From the NCBI GenBank assembly GCA_037953625.1, contig CM075651.1, forward strand, positions 101,929,001-101,993,000: a DNA stretch of 64,000 bases, written 5' to 3'. The stretch comes from Crotalaria pallida (lineage: Eukaryota; Streptophyta; Magnoliopsida; Fabales; Fabaceae). The stretch's first letter is position 1; the number at the start of each line of letters is the position of its first letter. The notes beneath the pieces are model-generated. The model was not told the origin of the DNA and did not search any database. It saw nothing but the letters and a program-made list of their open reading frames with translations. Shown here in pieces: positions 1-12,040 of this stretch. Both the position numbers and the translations under genes were made by a program.

Positions 1-912
1 GATTCGTATTTAATTGGTGTATTGTTAGTGTAGGGACAATCCAGCCCAACTAACCCACAACTCACTAACTTAGGAACCCAACGCGTTTAACAAAAATACT
101 TTTAAAACTCATCATTCGACATAACGGTCAATGTGATATTATCCCAAATCAAGGTAACCAATTGAAATCATTATCAATAACAGTATAATTAAAAATCAAT
201 ACTAAAGCACAATTACCATTTATTTTTCCAAAACAACATCATTCTAAAACAATTTAACACTAAATAATTATTACCAATACTATTATAACACAATCTAGAG
301 CAGTTAAAAAGGTATTAAGGATTTACCCACACATGTGATTTTTGAAGCAGCAAGGGCTAAGACCAGTTCGGTCGATCTCAACCCGAACGGCTCACGGCAC
401 AGCAACAAGCAAAGAACACCACCACGAGCTCCAATCTCGGTGACGGCGTAACTCGATTCAGTAGTAAGAACATAAGAAGAAAGTGAAGGCCCCTGGTTTG
501 CAAATCACAAGGTTCTCAACAGCGACAGTGAGACTGGACGTCGCGAGTTTCAAGGTGGTGGAGACAACAGACGACGCAAGAACCAGCGGCGACGGTGAGG
601 AAAATGCGATTCACGTACAAGAGAAACGAAGACGGAGATCGGCTTCTTCAGTGGTCTGGCTCATGATTCACAAAGTCCCCCTCAGCGACGGCGACGAGAA
701 ACAGATGGACGGCGACGCGGTGAGGATCGTGGCCAACGGACTCCTGTGGCTCGCGATTCACAGCATGGAAGACAAAGAGATGGGAACCGCAATGGAGACA
801 GAGAGAGACGAAGGAAGAGAGAGCGCGGCGCGGCTTGGATAGGGTTGGGTGGCGCCGGCCGGAGGACGGTGAAGGAGAGAGAAAACACGAGGGGAGAGAG
901 AAATGGGGGGGA
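1..912 (-). mobile_element. Outer large LTR, 3'-side fragment (level 1 of left stack)
   Basis: No gene is supported here. Read on the minus strand, positions 912 to about 480 form a C/T-rich, GC-rich tract like the leader of the solo LTR at 29700-30260. Positions 1-480 are AT-rich without a frame. At 912 it is cut by the start of another LTR (TGTAACA at 913), and it appears to resume at 25163, where the C/T-rich leader continues smoothly on the minus strand. The left end lies outside the window. The short frames in the GC-rich part carry no recognisable domain. The join to 25163 is an inference from composition and flanks, because no clean TSD can be read in the G-run. Confidence 0.55.
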
Positions 913-1314
913 TGTAACACCCCGATTTCGGCAACTTAAAAATATCATTTCTTTAATAAAATATAGTGAAAAATTTGGGTAAATTTTTTTTTTTACAAGG
1001 TAACATGGACATGACAATCTTCAAGTTCAAAAATTTTTCATTAGCTTAGTTGTAATAAAATCACATTCTCATATCACACGACACACTTCAAGTTCCAAAC
1101 CGAGATTTTACTTAACATCGCACTTTGCAACTTAATTTCGTAAATCTGATTGGAGAAAACATATTCGTTTCTTGTTTCATGAAACCTTATTTCTAAAAAA
1201 AAAACCATACTTAATAGAATACCATGCGGGGGTACATAATGATATAGCAATGTCAACCAGGTAGCTGCAAAGGATACAGTGCTCGAGGGAATTACCTACT
1301 AGTAATCTTGTTTT

Positions 1315-1428
1315 CTAATCCTCTTTGCTGAAGTTCACCGCAGGAGCCCCATCAAAATAAAGTGCAGATTCGCTACAGGATTGGCCATCTATCCGTTGCA
1401 ATACCGGTGGAACCCGATACAACAACAT
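1315..1428 (-). pseudogene. Small LTR ORF, internally shortened copy
   Basis: A 37-codon frame from ATG at 1428 to TAG at 1315. Its N-terminus (M-L-L-Y-R-V-P-P, then L-Q-R-I-D-G and a Cys) matches the start of the ORF at 49785, which reads M-L-S-Y-R-V-T-P, then L-Q-W-I-D-G and a Cys at the same spacing. The central W/G/H-rich part and the acidic tail seen in other copies are absent, so it is probably an internal deletion. The position is equivalent, just inside the LTR 3' end and next to the conserved block. The function is unknown. Confidence 0.5.
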
Positions 1429-1849
1429 GATAGGAGAGAGGTCAGCATTCCAGATGTACAACAGTGACAAAACGATATAGTAATGACTTCATATAAACAG
1501 AACTGGCAGAGTAATTTATAACAATAGAATTCATGTCTTTAACAGATATTATTTATCAATAACAGGAACATAATAATAACTAGAAACATATAGTAAAAGC
1601 ATAATATCAATCAATCCTCATGTAGCAGCAGATACTCATGCTATGCATATGACAATTACATCCAATTCATGAACATCATCTCTCAGACTATCATAAGATT
1701 ACCTCATATTCTTTTGGGAAGTTCTCGTCATAAGTTCCTTAATTCTTATAGCGGGTATAAACGTTGTTTTTATCAACATCTTTGTCATTAAATCTTATTA
1801 CTTCGGGTCCTTTGATGATGTGGGGAAAAAACCATCATCAAGGAGGTTG

Positions 1850-2365
1850 GTTAGCTCACACGGCTACATCTCCTCATATCCATCCATACCTAAGTCGGAA
1901 GCTAACAGGAGTACAGGACCTTTACCACGCAGGCTTGATAGTTGTTTGCTACTTCGTAGCCAAATTTAAATGGAGTGCTGGTTCATTGCATAATGCCTCG
2001 TTCCAGTCCCTCCCACTATTCTCGAATTACCATAGGGGGCGGCAGTACCATTTCTAGTTCGCGATGCAGAACTTACCACGGCCAATAGGGACTATCTGCC
2101 CTATTTCCTCTTATGGACTTCATTCTACCTAGAAATGTACTTGAGGCTTATTGACGTATCACCGTCCTTACCCTCCCCTATTGCAATCACCACCTGAGTA
2201 TCCGCAGACAATCAGGGTATCTTCCTCTCCACTACTTCGCACTCATACTCACCGCATTAGTACATGTCTTTTAAAGTCTTATCCAACTTTCATCACTTAA
2301 TTAGTATCTTAATCCTATGGTCGACTCATCCTTGGTGCATCCCTTCAATGAGTCTCGACCTCTAA
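1850..2365 (-). repeat. Conserved LTR block (copy 1)
   Basis: About 500 bp that aligns by eye with 6148-6650, 16852-17400, 54893-55470, 57800-58400 and, inverted, 48900-49375. Landmarks in plus orientation are a CCTA.GTCGGAAGC segment, a GGGGGCG.CAGTA segment, CTAGAAA and TCCCCTA.TGCAATC. Flanking LTR sequence is much more diverged than this block, which suggests constraint or recent exchange. Confidence 0.7.
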
Positions 2366-5040
2366 CAGATTCTGGTTCGTTCCCCAATAATAGCATTGTA
2401 CGAGGCTTCTAGTCTCAATACTTGTGCGGCACCACGGTTATAATACAGCTCACACGGTTGGCCTACCGCGGCCATAGAACGGTGCACATGGCTGACTCGA
2501 AGTCCTAGCCGCACAACATGGCACTTGGAAGTTACTCGTACAAGCATTGTTCCTCAGAAAGTTACTTGTGTACAAAAGCCTTCCATAAGCACGTTCTTAG
2601 ATCAGCACTACTTGTCTTGAACTTTTACAATCCGATTCATAACTTAGATCTTACATCCTTGCTCATTATTTCTCATCAACATTATTCTCATCTTAAACCA
2701 CATAATTCCTTTCTCTTATAACATATATGAATTACTCATCATTTCTCATAACTTTCGGGATACTTTCAGTCTCATGATAATTTCATAATTTCCATTGCCT
2801 CACTTAAGTAAATTCCAAAATCAAGACGTAGCAGACGTCTCTCAGAAAAATTAACCATACTTAGCAATAGATAGTTTCAGGCATATATCATATTACAGAT
2901 TAAATCATGCATCATAATTAAATCACATGGCATCATTTAACATATAAGCGTATAAGCAACATCATTTAGCAATCACAGATCATGGTTCAATCTTTGAGAT
3001 GATTGAAACATCTTAGTAAAGGATCTAAATGCCACATTGTCTTAGGATCACTGCTCTCTCACTTTAATCATCATCAGAATTTCAGAATGACACATATATC
3101 TTTCAGACATGCTTATAAAACCAAGTACATCATATATAATAAATTAAAATGCAGGGTAATCAGAATCATAACGTATGATCATGTAAGCACTTAGCATATA
3201 ACAATTATTAGAATTTCAAACTTGATATACTCAGTTTAGAACTGAGTCTAAGTGTCACGTTGACTTAGGCCTACTGCATCTCTCACCTTAACTGGTGTGC
3301 AGGATTCCAAGCGTTCTCCTAAAGATGCCAATCCGCTATTCCTTCTCCGCTTCCCGTTCGTTCCTCGAAACTAAAACATTTTTCCCTTACGTTAAAATCA
3401 TTCTTAGTAAATTCATTTCAAAAACATTCTCGTTCTCTTACTCTTGAAAACACTTTGAAACATTTCTATCTCTGAAAAATACTCTTTTTGAAACACATTG
3501 CCAATATCCGAATGGTTTTAAATCCAAAACAAATCTATCATTAAAACATTTCAAGAAAACTTTAAAATAATTTCAAGACAACTTTGGTCACCAATCAACC
3601 CTAAATAAATTAGCATCTTCAAGATTATTAAGTTTCTTATTAATTTGGGACAATACTTATAACTCTTTACTTTGTTACAAGATTAAATTCGAGAATCAAG
3701 ATCACAACCACCATCATTCTTACACCAAGTCAAACAACATACACACATACATACGTGCATATTCTTTTATTCAAACATTCATATATCCACTAAAACAACC
3801 ATTTCTCCTGAGCGTCGAACAAGGTCCACAAGCATTCCTTGACACTTTTCAGTCATCACAATGACAATACCAAATCAAAATCTATCTTATTATTTTCCTT
3901 AATTACATCAGAGTATAAGAAAAAAAATCCAGCCAAGTCCAGCGTCATACCCAAAGCATCATATTAAAATCAAAAATCACTTTTCACATTTTAATTCTCC
4001 AAGAAAATTCATCCATTAGTCTTATACTGAAAAGCTTTAAAGCAAAACACTTATCTATCATTTTTAAAACCTTAGTACCTTAAGATAATGAGTTGGACAA
4101 CAACAAACAACAATATATCATGTTATTCAATCATATTTAAACACACTTTACAAGTCAATTATCATCATATAAAATGTACACAATATTTTACACTAACACA
4201 CACTTAAATCATACAATTACTCGACTAATCATGATTAATTAAACTATAATCAAAATTAATCATCCTAATTACATTCTTAATCCCAAACCAAATTATACTT
4301 AAGGAAGTAAAACAAATTAAGCTTCCTAATCAACCTCATAAGATTGAATCAACATATAAATCACAATTAACTTTTTAATCATGTTTTACTTAAAGTAATC
4401 ATTATACAAATTACTTTAACTTAATCAAATTAATAAGTTTTAAATTTTCAAAATTTGCAGAATATTGATACTCACATCCAAGTTCAACATATAAAATTTT
4501 GAAGTCCTTCGGACACTCCGAACATAGGTTTTCACTTTAATTTGTCGTAAAAACCATCCTAGTCTTGGTGCTGGGCAGAGACCAAAACACAATTATTAAA
4601 AATAGTAGACCAACTCCAAATCATATGAAACTTGGTACAACACCTCTCAACTTATCCAAGACCATCTCATAAAATTTTCATATTAATTGGAGTTGTCTAA
4701 ATCAATCTTTTTCAATTAAAATTCAACCCAATTCTGCAAAAACAGAATTGAGCTGTACACTGTTTGTATTTATTAAAAATATCAAACCAACTCCAAATCG
4801 GCTCAAATTTTACAGAGAGTCTCAAGACATAGTCAAGATCATACCATAAAAATTTCAAACCATTTGGAGTATCACAAGTTCGAAAATTCTGTTCTTCTTT
4901 AAGCCGAAAAACTTGTTTTCTCGAAATGATTTTCACAAAGTTATTTCTTGTAAAAATAGTAAACTAGTTCCAAAAATCATAACAAAATTCAGAGGCACTT
5001 CAATTAACATTATCAAAACAGTGGCTAAGTTATGAAATCA

Positions 5041-5045
5041 TTAAA
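5041..5045. repeat. Target-site duplication TTAAA (left)
   Basis: TTAAA lies immediately left of the LTR terminus TGTAACA and is repeated at 21756-21760 directly after the TGTTACA terminus. This fixes both ends of the element between them. Confidence 0.92.
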
Positions 5046-5438
5046 TGTAACAGCTCGGTTTTCGTAAACCGAAAATAATTGACTTTTATTCATTAACGTT
5101 GTAAAAATGAGGCCAATTTTTTTTTTGTAAAACATTGTTGAAGTATTGGAAAACGTCATGGAAAAGTCTTGGTGTTCACAACCCTCCTTCAATGAAAACC
5201 GAGTTGTTACTAAAACCAAAACTTATCCACTTAAGTTTACAAAAAAACATTTTTCAGGAAAAAGTTTAGTTCCAGTTCAATGTAGTTCTTTGTATTTCAA
5301 AAAGCCATTGAACATTCTTCACAAGATGGTACAAAAGTAGGGCGTGTCTCAAAACAAGTTAAGTTACATGGATGATTCATCACTTAGGTAATCCTTAACT
5401 TAAAACACTCATCACAAACATATATTATAATCCTATTC

Positions 5439-5834
5439 TTAAACTTTCCTATTGAACACAATTGGATGTAGCTTCTTCCTCTTTTCCTTGCGCCCTTTCT
5501 TGTTTCCCGATGAAGACGCCATCTCGGTCACTGCTTTCTCTTTGTCATTTGGTTCCAGCTCTACTCCATCTAAAGCGATGGAGTTCCTCTGAGTCTCATA
5601 CCGCTTCTTATCTTCGTAACTCCCATATCCGCGCACAGTGACTTGCCCCAAGTGCAACCCCAAGTCAGCTCCGCTCAGTTGATGCTCCGAATCTGGGATC
5701 ACGATCTCTGTGTAGCCGGTCCATGCCCAGCCGCATGGGGTGTGCTTCCAACCTCTTCCATACTTATTCCACATGACGATATCCATGGAGTACTCCATCT
5801 GCCCGTTGAGATACCAGCAGCACCGATATGCCAA
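5439..5834 (-). CDS. Small conserved LTR-borne ORF, unknown function (3' LTR copy)
   Basis: About 131 codons if read from a TTG at 5834; the first ATG is a few codons further in. The protein has W..GW.W.G followed by I.D.EH.L.G.DLGLHLG and a Y-rich segment, then a Ser/Gly/Lys-rich basic C-terminus. It is not any retrotransposon domain I know. The GW.W.G, D.EH.L.G and HLG spacing recurs at 49825-50106, in an LTR otherwise quite different. It lies about 400 bp from the LTR end. Expression is uncertain because the ATG present at the equivalent place in other copies (49785, 1428) is lost here. Confidence 0.45.
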   Translation of the reverse strand: MAYRCCWYLNGQMEYSMDIVMWNKYGRGWKHTPCGWAWTGYTEIVIPDSEHQLSGADLGLHLGQVTVRGYGSYEDKKRYETQRNSIALDGVELEPNDKEKAVTEMASSSGNKKGRKEKRKKLHPIVFNRKV

Positions 5835-6147
5835 CGAACAGGAGAGAGTAAGCGATCCGAACGACGAATCGTTGACGGTGTGGAGTTACGATAGGCAAGA
5901 TAATAGGACCACACAAACGTACAGTGCAACACACATACACACAACACATCAAGCATATTATTATCATCTTCATCATCCATTAATATTCTCGACCTTCTTG
6001 TTATCACTCTTCATCCTCTTTCCAAAACACTTTTTCTTTCTCTTTCACTCATACTCTTAATTTCTTCGTATTCAAGCTTATCAGTTCACATCTTTCTCTT
6101 AATTTGGGGAATTACAAAATATCATCATAACATTCCGTCCGTTCTCG

Positions 6148-6650
6148 GCTATCACTCACATCTACATCTCCTCGGTCATCCACCCAACCTAGTCGGAAGC
6201 AAACAGGAGCAAATGGTCCCAGACCAAGAGGACTCAGCCTCAATCAATAATATCAATTCATAAACATTCATGGCACACTGTCTCACAGTGGCAATCAAGA
6301 TGCCCCACTCCAGTCCCTCCCACTGTTCTAGATTTGCAATCTAGGGGGCGACAGTATGTTTCTAGTGGGCCCGCAGAACTTACCACGACATTAGACCCAG
6401 TCCCTACCACGTTAGTACGCCACATGTGGAGTTTGTTCTGCCTAGAAACATACTCTAGACTTCTTGACGTTTCACCCTCATCGTCCTCCCCTAATGCAAT
6501 CTCCTCCTAAGTACGCCACTTATGGTATCTTCCTCTCCACTACTCCGCACTCTCATACCTCACCGCGTATGTCTTTTAAGTCTTTTATCTTTTACTTAAC
6601 CTAAGGTCGGCCCATCCTTCGTGCAACCCTTCAATGAGTCCGGACCACTA
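6148..6650 (-). repeat. Conserved LTR block (copy 2)
   Basis: Same block as 1850-2365, with the 41-bp deletion at 6209/6210. In antisense (plus strand) a frame ending S-R-L-L-D-V-S-P-S and P-N-A-I-S-S-stop is present here and in four other copies. That could reflect nucleotide conservation rather than coding. Confidence 0.7.
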
Positions 6651-6834
6651 ACTTGGCACAATCTTTCTTTCATCATTTCTCACATAGCACAGAGCTGGGA
6701 TCACCTCAACAAGCTCGCATCCCAATCTTTCTCATCTCATTTCTCAAACTTTCTCAGCATTCTCACCCTTTTCCAAAAAGAACAATCTTACTTTCCTCAA
6801 ACACATTTTCAATAACTAATTGGAAAATCTCATA

Positions 6835-7255
6835 TCATAAGCTTTCATAAAATATCCTTTCGAAAACTTTCACGTAAAATATTTTCACCACCGTTCACCA
6901 AAAATATTGGTTTCAGAAACTTTTCTTTCAAAAGTGTCATTACAAAAGACCTTCTCGAAGTTTCTAAAAATCTCTTTTCAAAAACTCTCATAAAATCTAT
7001 TTCCAAAACTTTTCTGAAAATACTATTTATAAGGAATCTCTTTTCAAAAATGATGTTTATTAAAAACCAGGTTTCACAAACATTTTCTTTTTCAAAATAA
7101 GGTTTCATAAAATCCTTTCAAAAATGATGTTTCATGTAAAGTAACATTTCACAAATCTTTTCCAAAATCTCTTTTCACAACCTCTTCAAAATACACTTCC
7201 ACAAATCTTGTCAAAAATCTCTTTTCGAAAACATTTTTCAAAAATCCATTTTTGC
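6835..7255. repeat. Degenerate TTTTCAAAA-rich array
   Basis: Many irregularly spaced copies of TTTTCAAAA or TTTCAAAA over about 420 bp. The same tract is at 17585-18002, and a diverged one is at 55560-55920 in another LTR, always just upstream (LTR sense) of the conserved block. No gene is present. Confidence 0.7.
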
Positions 7256-10193
7256 TGAGCGCTAATGGAAGAGCAAGCTCAACTCAACACTAGTCTCAGT
7301 CTAAAACAAAAACAAAGGAGCCCAGCTCCGCTCAATTCACATCATTCTCCCCCAGCTCTGGCTCGATCTCAACATTATCAGTCATTCTTCCCCAATCTCA
7401 ACTCTTTCTCTCTTTTCCAACACATATCTTATTTCCACTCGTTATTCCTTTTCCTTTGTATTTTCTTAATTCTACAGCTTAATCATTTCATTTCCATTTT
7501 CTTATTCAGGACATAACAGACGTCCGTCAACAGATTATCAATATTAACCAACAACACTTAATTTCAACTTGCATGATTAAATAAGTAAATAATTAAATGG
7601 AAGCATGCTATCAATCACACAAACATCACACAGCAACAATGTGGTCTTCGTCACCTTCGTATAAGTGGCCACACAATCAAACAATTGCCACTTATACTAC
7701 TGACTCTAACCACTTAGTTCCGATCTTTGAGATGATACGGAACGTCCTACTAAATCACCTAACTACCACGGTGTCTTAGGAAAGCTTCTCTCTCACCTGA
7801 GGTCCATCAATTTAATGCGTACCGTCGCCGCGGATCCTTTGTGTTGCCGGCTGCCCCAATCCCTCGTCTTTAAGATTATTCCTCGTACTAAATAAAATAC
7901 ATTCACGTCATTAACTTGTATTAAGAAAATCTTTTTGGTAATTTAGGCATCTCTCACTCCTCGTTGGAAGACTTAAAACAAAACCGTTTTCTTTCAAACA
8001 ACTCTAATATCTCTAATAACTTAAGTACTTTCAAAAACCATTTTGAAAATATTTAGTAAGGTAATTTAAATTATTTATTTTAGTGGCTGATCCGTTTCGG
8101 ACAGCACCTTAATTACGTTTGAAAACACCGAAAAATTCACCGTTTTAAATCCGGGTTTTTCATAAATCAATTATCACTTGAAAACTTTACTTTAAATCAC
8201 TTGAACACATTTTCAAGGTTTAAGAAACAGTTATAAATAATTCTGGACAGCAAAGAATCATCTTACAAAATCCCTTGATGAAACTCCGAAAACATTTCGA
8301 AAACACTTTTCACTTTGGATAATTTTAAAATTAACACTTTAAAACTCAAATCTCTATCATAAAACAAACTTTGGACAGTCCTAAACACAATTTAAAAATT
8401 TCAATTAAATCAAATGAAATTTTCTTGAAATCACTCAATTTCAAAATCAATTATACATTCACTTATTTCTCAAACCTCAACCAACACATAGAAAAACAAC
8501 ACTTCACCAAGCATTCAACCAATTGAATCAACATCAAGGCAAGTATACAAATAGTTCATAACATAAACACTTAGGCATGCATAAATTCACAAACTACGTC
8601 GATCCAAAGATTTTAAATCAAGCATAATTATTTCGTTTACTTTAAACAACTTCATTCTTTTCAAAAATCATCATGTGCATTTTATTTCATGCAATTAAAC
8701 TCCCTAAATTGATTTACTCCATATGACCGAATGACATCAAGGGAAACAATTCAAAAATCACAAATTTAAAGCACATAAATCACTTAGTTTATTTCAAGCA
8801 CTTAAATTCTATTTCCTTTCTAATGCAACAAAATCATTTAATTCATTTATTCCTTATATGTTCCAATTAAAAACCGATTATAGATTTAAGTATTTATAAC
8901 ACAATTTCAAACACTTGAATTTAACAATATTCTCCAAGACATACTCATTACTCTAAGTCAATTCATGAGAAAAAGAATCCTAGTCTACTAATCATGTATA
9001 GGCCGAATCTAAGTTTGACAAAACAAGGTTTTATTTTCAAATGCATCAAAACAAAAATCACTTTTTCAAAACTTCTTCCTTTCGGGTTCTTTTACAAAAC
9101 CGAATTGAACAAAACCACAACACAATTCAAATGCATTTTTCAAAATAAAATCACAAACCTAATCATTTTAACAAGTCAATCACATGCAAGAATGAATCTA
9201 GCCTATTGATCCTAGGGTAGGCCGAATCATCATTATAGGAAGAACAAAGTCTTTGGTGCAATTTTCTACATGCAAACCTTAAAATTGAAAAAATCAAAAC
9301 ATGCACTTTCAACACATGGTTTTAGAAAAATACCACTTCCTTTTTCTTCACAAAACCGTGACCTCTTGGTCATTTCAAACATATTTTCATTTTTATTTTT
9401 CTTTTGCATGTGCTTTTAGAATCATGTGAAGTAAAATGGAATCACATGCAAGAGTCTTTTATGAAAAACAATCATGATTCTTTTTTTTTTAAAAGCTTGA
9501 CCAAAAACCCATCAATAAAATCAAGTGAGAACTTAGATCCTTAACTTTCAAACACACTGGAATTTAGATCAAAGTAAAACCATTTTGCAAAAGTTGTTTT
9601 TCTTTTCTTTCTCATCAAAACCGTGACATGCAAGCCAAGAAACAAGACTTTTTGAGTAAAAGGATCACATGCAAAACTTCAAGATCAAAGCTATGGAAAA
9701 TCAAAGCAAGAATCAAATCTTTTTCAAGATCAAAACAAAGATCAAAGCCTCTCTTTTTTTAAAAAAAAAAAGAAAACCAAAGATCAAAGCTTAGAAAATT
9801 TCAAAGTTAAAATCAAAGCATTCAAACCACTTAGATCATCTTTAACAAGCATCAAACTAACATGCATGAACTCTAATCAAGGTAAAATCATCATGACCTA
9901 GTTTCCTAGACATGGCCGAATAGTAGAGTCCATGGTTTAAGGTTCTACAAGTTTGTGTGGCTCTTGAAAACTCAAGATCAAGACTAAGAATTTACATTCA
10001 AACATAGATCTACAAGAAAAATAAACATGCAACAACAAAGAACCTTACAAGACATAGAAAAATGAAAACTATTTCTAACACTATGATCTTCGAATGAAAG
10101 AAAAGAGAAGAGCCTTAACCACCTTCACTTGATTTTCAAGAAAACTTAAGGCTTTTTGGTCTTGATCTCTTCCTTCTTCCTCCCTCTTACCCA
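7256..10193 (-). repeat. LTR middle region with TTCGGCC repeats
   Basis: AT-rich LTR body without a supported gene. It includes a segment around 7255-7340 with AGCAAGCTCAACTCAACAC and GGAGCCCAGCTCC, shared with 18000-18090 and 55925-56010, and a segment at 7640-7740 shared with 56290-56400. GGCCGAAT motifs recur near 9003, 9221 and 9914, the reverse complement of the ATTCGGCC repeats at 46400-47400. Confidence 0.7.
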
Positions 10194-10763
10194 CGGCCTG
10201 TAACATCCCAAAATCCGGTCCATTGAAAAATACGAGTTAACAAAAAACTTTTTCATAATGAAAGTGTGAAAACCAAAAGTACTTTTCATAAGGGTGATAT
10301 TTCCTTTACAAAATATTCTGAGTGTAAAATACTTATATAATACAAACTCCCAAAAACCCCTTTTTACACCCAGAGCATTGGTCTTCACAACTCGATCCTT
10401 CTGCAAAAGGATTCGGATGACGAGACGTCATCCTGGCTGCTTCTTCTAGACACCTCCACTCCTACAGGAGTGACTTCAGTCCTGTCCTTTGAAAGAACCT
10501 ACCACCACAAACATGGTAGATGGGAGTAAGTCACTTGTCATATCGCCTAAGCAGATTATATGATTGGTCAAACACAATCATTACATATATCATTTCAACA
10601 TAATAAATGCATGCCCAAGAGTCTTATTAAACATCATTGGCTAAAACCATTAATCTCTCATGCTATGCATGCACGTCTCTCAAATCATTTCTCCACAATC
10701 AACTCTTCCAGAAAACAACACTCTGGGATAGGCAATCGTGCGCTCGATGTTTCCACAACCTGT

Positions 10764-11220
10764 ATAGCGGCCACACCGTTCTATACTAGAACCGCATCGA
10801 CCACGATCTTAAAATGATACAAGGGGATGATCCCTGAACCATTGTCCACCAATAGTTCTAGGTCCTTGTCATTTCTACGGTGGCGGCCACACCGTTCCAA
10901 CCGTCTCATGTAGCGGCCACACCGTACTACATGGTTTCCAATCCCGCATGCACCTCACTGAACGATTCCCTGTACACCATGCATGAGATGCGTCACACAT
11001 ATATTAATCATCACATCATACACATGGCGGCCACACCGTTCCATGCCTTCATATAGCGGCCACACCGTACTATATGGAATCACATACATATGGTGGCCAC
11101 ACTGTTCCACATGTCTTCGTATAGCGGCCACACCGTTCCATACGGAATCACATCACAATTACCACACATATGGCGGCCACACCGTTCCACATGTCTTCGT
11201 ATAGCGCCCACACCGTACTA
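10764..11220. repeat. Dispersed tandem motif GCGGCCACACCGT, about 9 copies
   Basis: Nine copies, exact or with one or two changes, near 10767, 10884, 10914, 11030, 11055, 11094, 11125, 11174 and 11204. Each is followed by TTCCA or ACTA. The repeat unit alternates between ATGGCGG and ATAGCGG contexts, so the true period is a pair. It lies in the same part of the LTR as the arrays at 31249-32025 in the related LTR. Confidence 0.85.
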
Positions 11221-11689
11221 TACGGAATCACTTTAAGCACAACGACTTCTTGCAGGAGTTATTCCATAACATATGGAAATCAGGGTGATCCCACTTATCC
11301 AACGTTCACATATCCGAATCAGAGCAACAAGCCCTAACGCATTTGGATTGAGTCCTCATAATCAACAAGCGTCACCACTCTTACATTATCGTTAATACTC
11401 CTTAAGTCATTGTCTATTGATGGTCCAAGGTATTAGACTTACTCCACTTATCATCATATTCCAGAAGACATTATTAAACCAATTAGAGTCACAACAAAGT
11501 TTCAAGATAATCCTTAATAATTTGAATGAGTAATGATTTTCCTTTACTAACATGTTAACATCATACCTAGCCATTTAGATACCAAAGTAATATATAAGTA
11601 AAACTTTTAAGGATAGTAGAGTAATTAAATCAATCATTCCTTGCAACCCTTCTTTAATCCAATTAAACTTAACTTAGTTGAAAATGGTA

Positions 11690-12040
11690 TGCTTTAGCAT
11701 TCTGATCATAAAGAATCGAGTATAATTTAAAAGACTCGAGTAGTTCTTTAAATTGTCCAGTAAACTCGAGTAGTTCTTGGAAAGTCTCGAGTAGTTCTTT
11801 AACTTCCAGAAAGTTCTTGTTTCCTATTTTCTTAAAATACTCGAGTCGTTCATGATTCACTCGAGTCGTTCATCAACCCAGAAGACCCGAGTGGTTCATG
11901 CAGGACTCGAGTGGTTCATCTGGCAAGTTCTTTGGTGCATCAGCCAATACTTGAGTCCTGAGACTCGAGTGTTGGTGCCTACCAGGTGCACTGGTGCGTC
12001 CAAAAGACTCGAGTCTCGAGTCAAATACTCGAGTATTGAC
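11690..12040. repeat. Palindromic CTCGAG array
   Basis: ACTCGAGT and near variants occur about ten times (for example 11735, 11767, 11793, 11841, 11859, 11905, 11965, 12007), mostly followed by AGTTCTT or GGTTCAT. A smaller cluster lies at 13270-13430. The core is a perfect palindrome, and the spacing is irregular. Confidence 0.8.

Larger units (their letters stand above)
913..5045 (-). mobile_element. Large Ty3/gypsy-type LTR, left part (level 2)
   Basis: Begins TGTAACACCCCGATTTCGGC on the plus strand, which is the 3' end of a minus-strand LTR ending TGTTACA. It has the same start as the LTRs at 53853 and 56640. It contains the conserved block at 1850-2365 and a shortened copy of the small LTR ORF at 1315-1428. 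It stops at the TTAAA target site of the next insertion and resumes at 21761. Outside those two features it is AT-rich non-coding DNA. Confidence 0.75.

Noticed and set aside
483..1017. Overlapping frames on both strands in GC-rich DNA
   Set aside because: GC-rich leader-like LTR sequence leaves many frames open; none shows a domain or agreement between strands.
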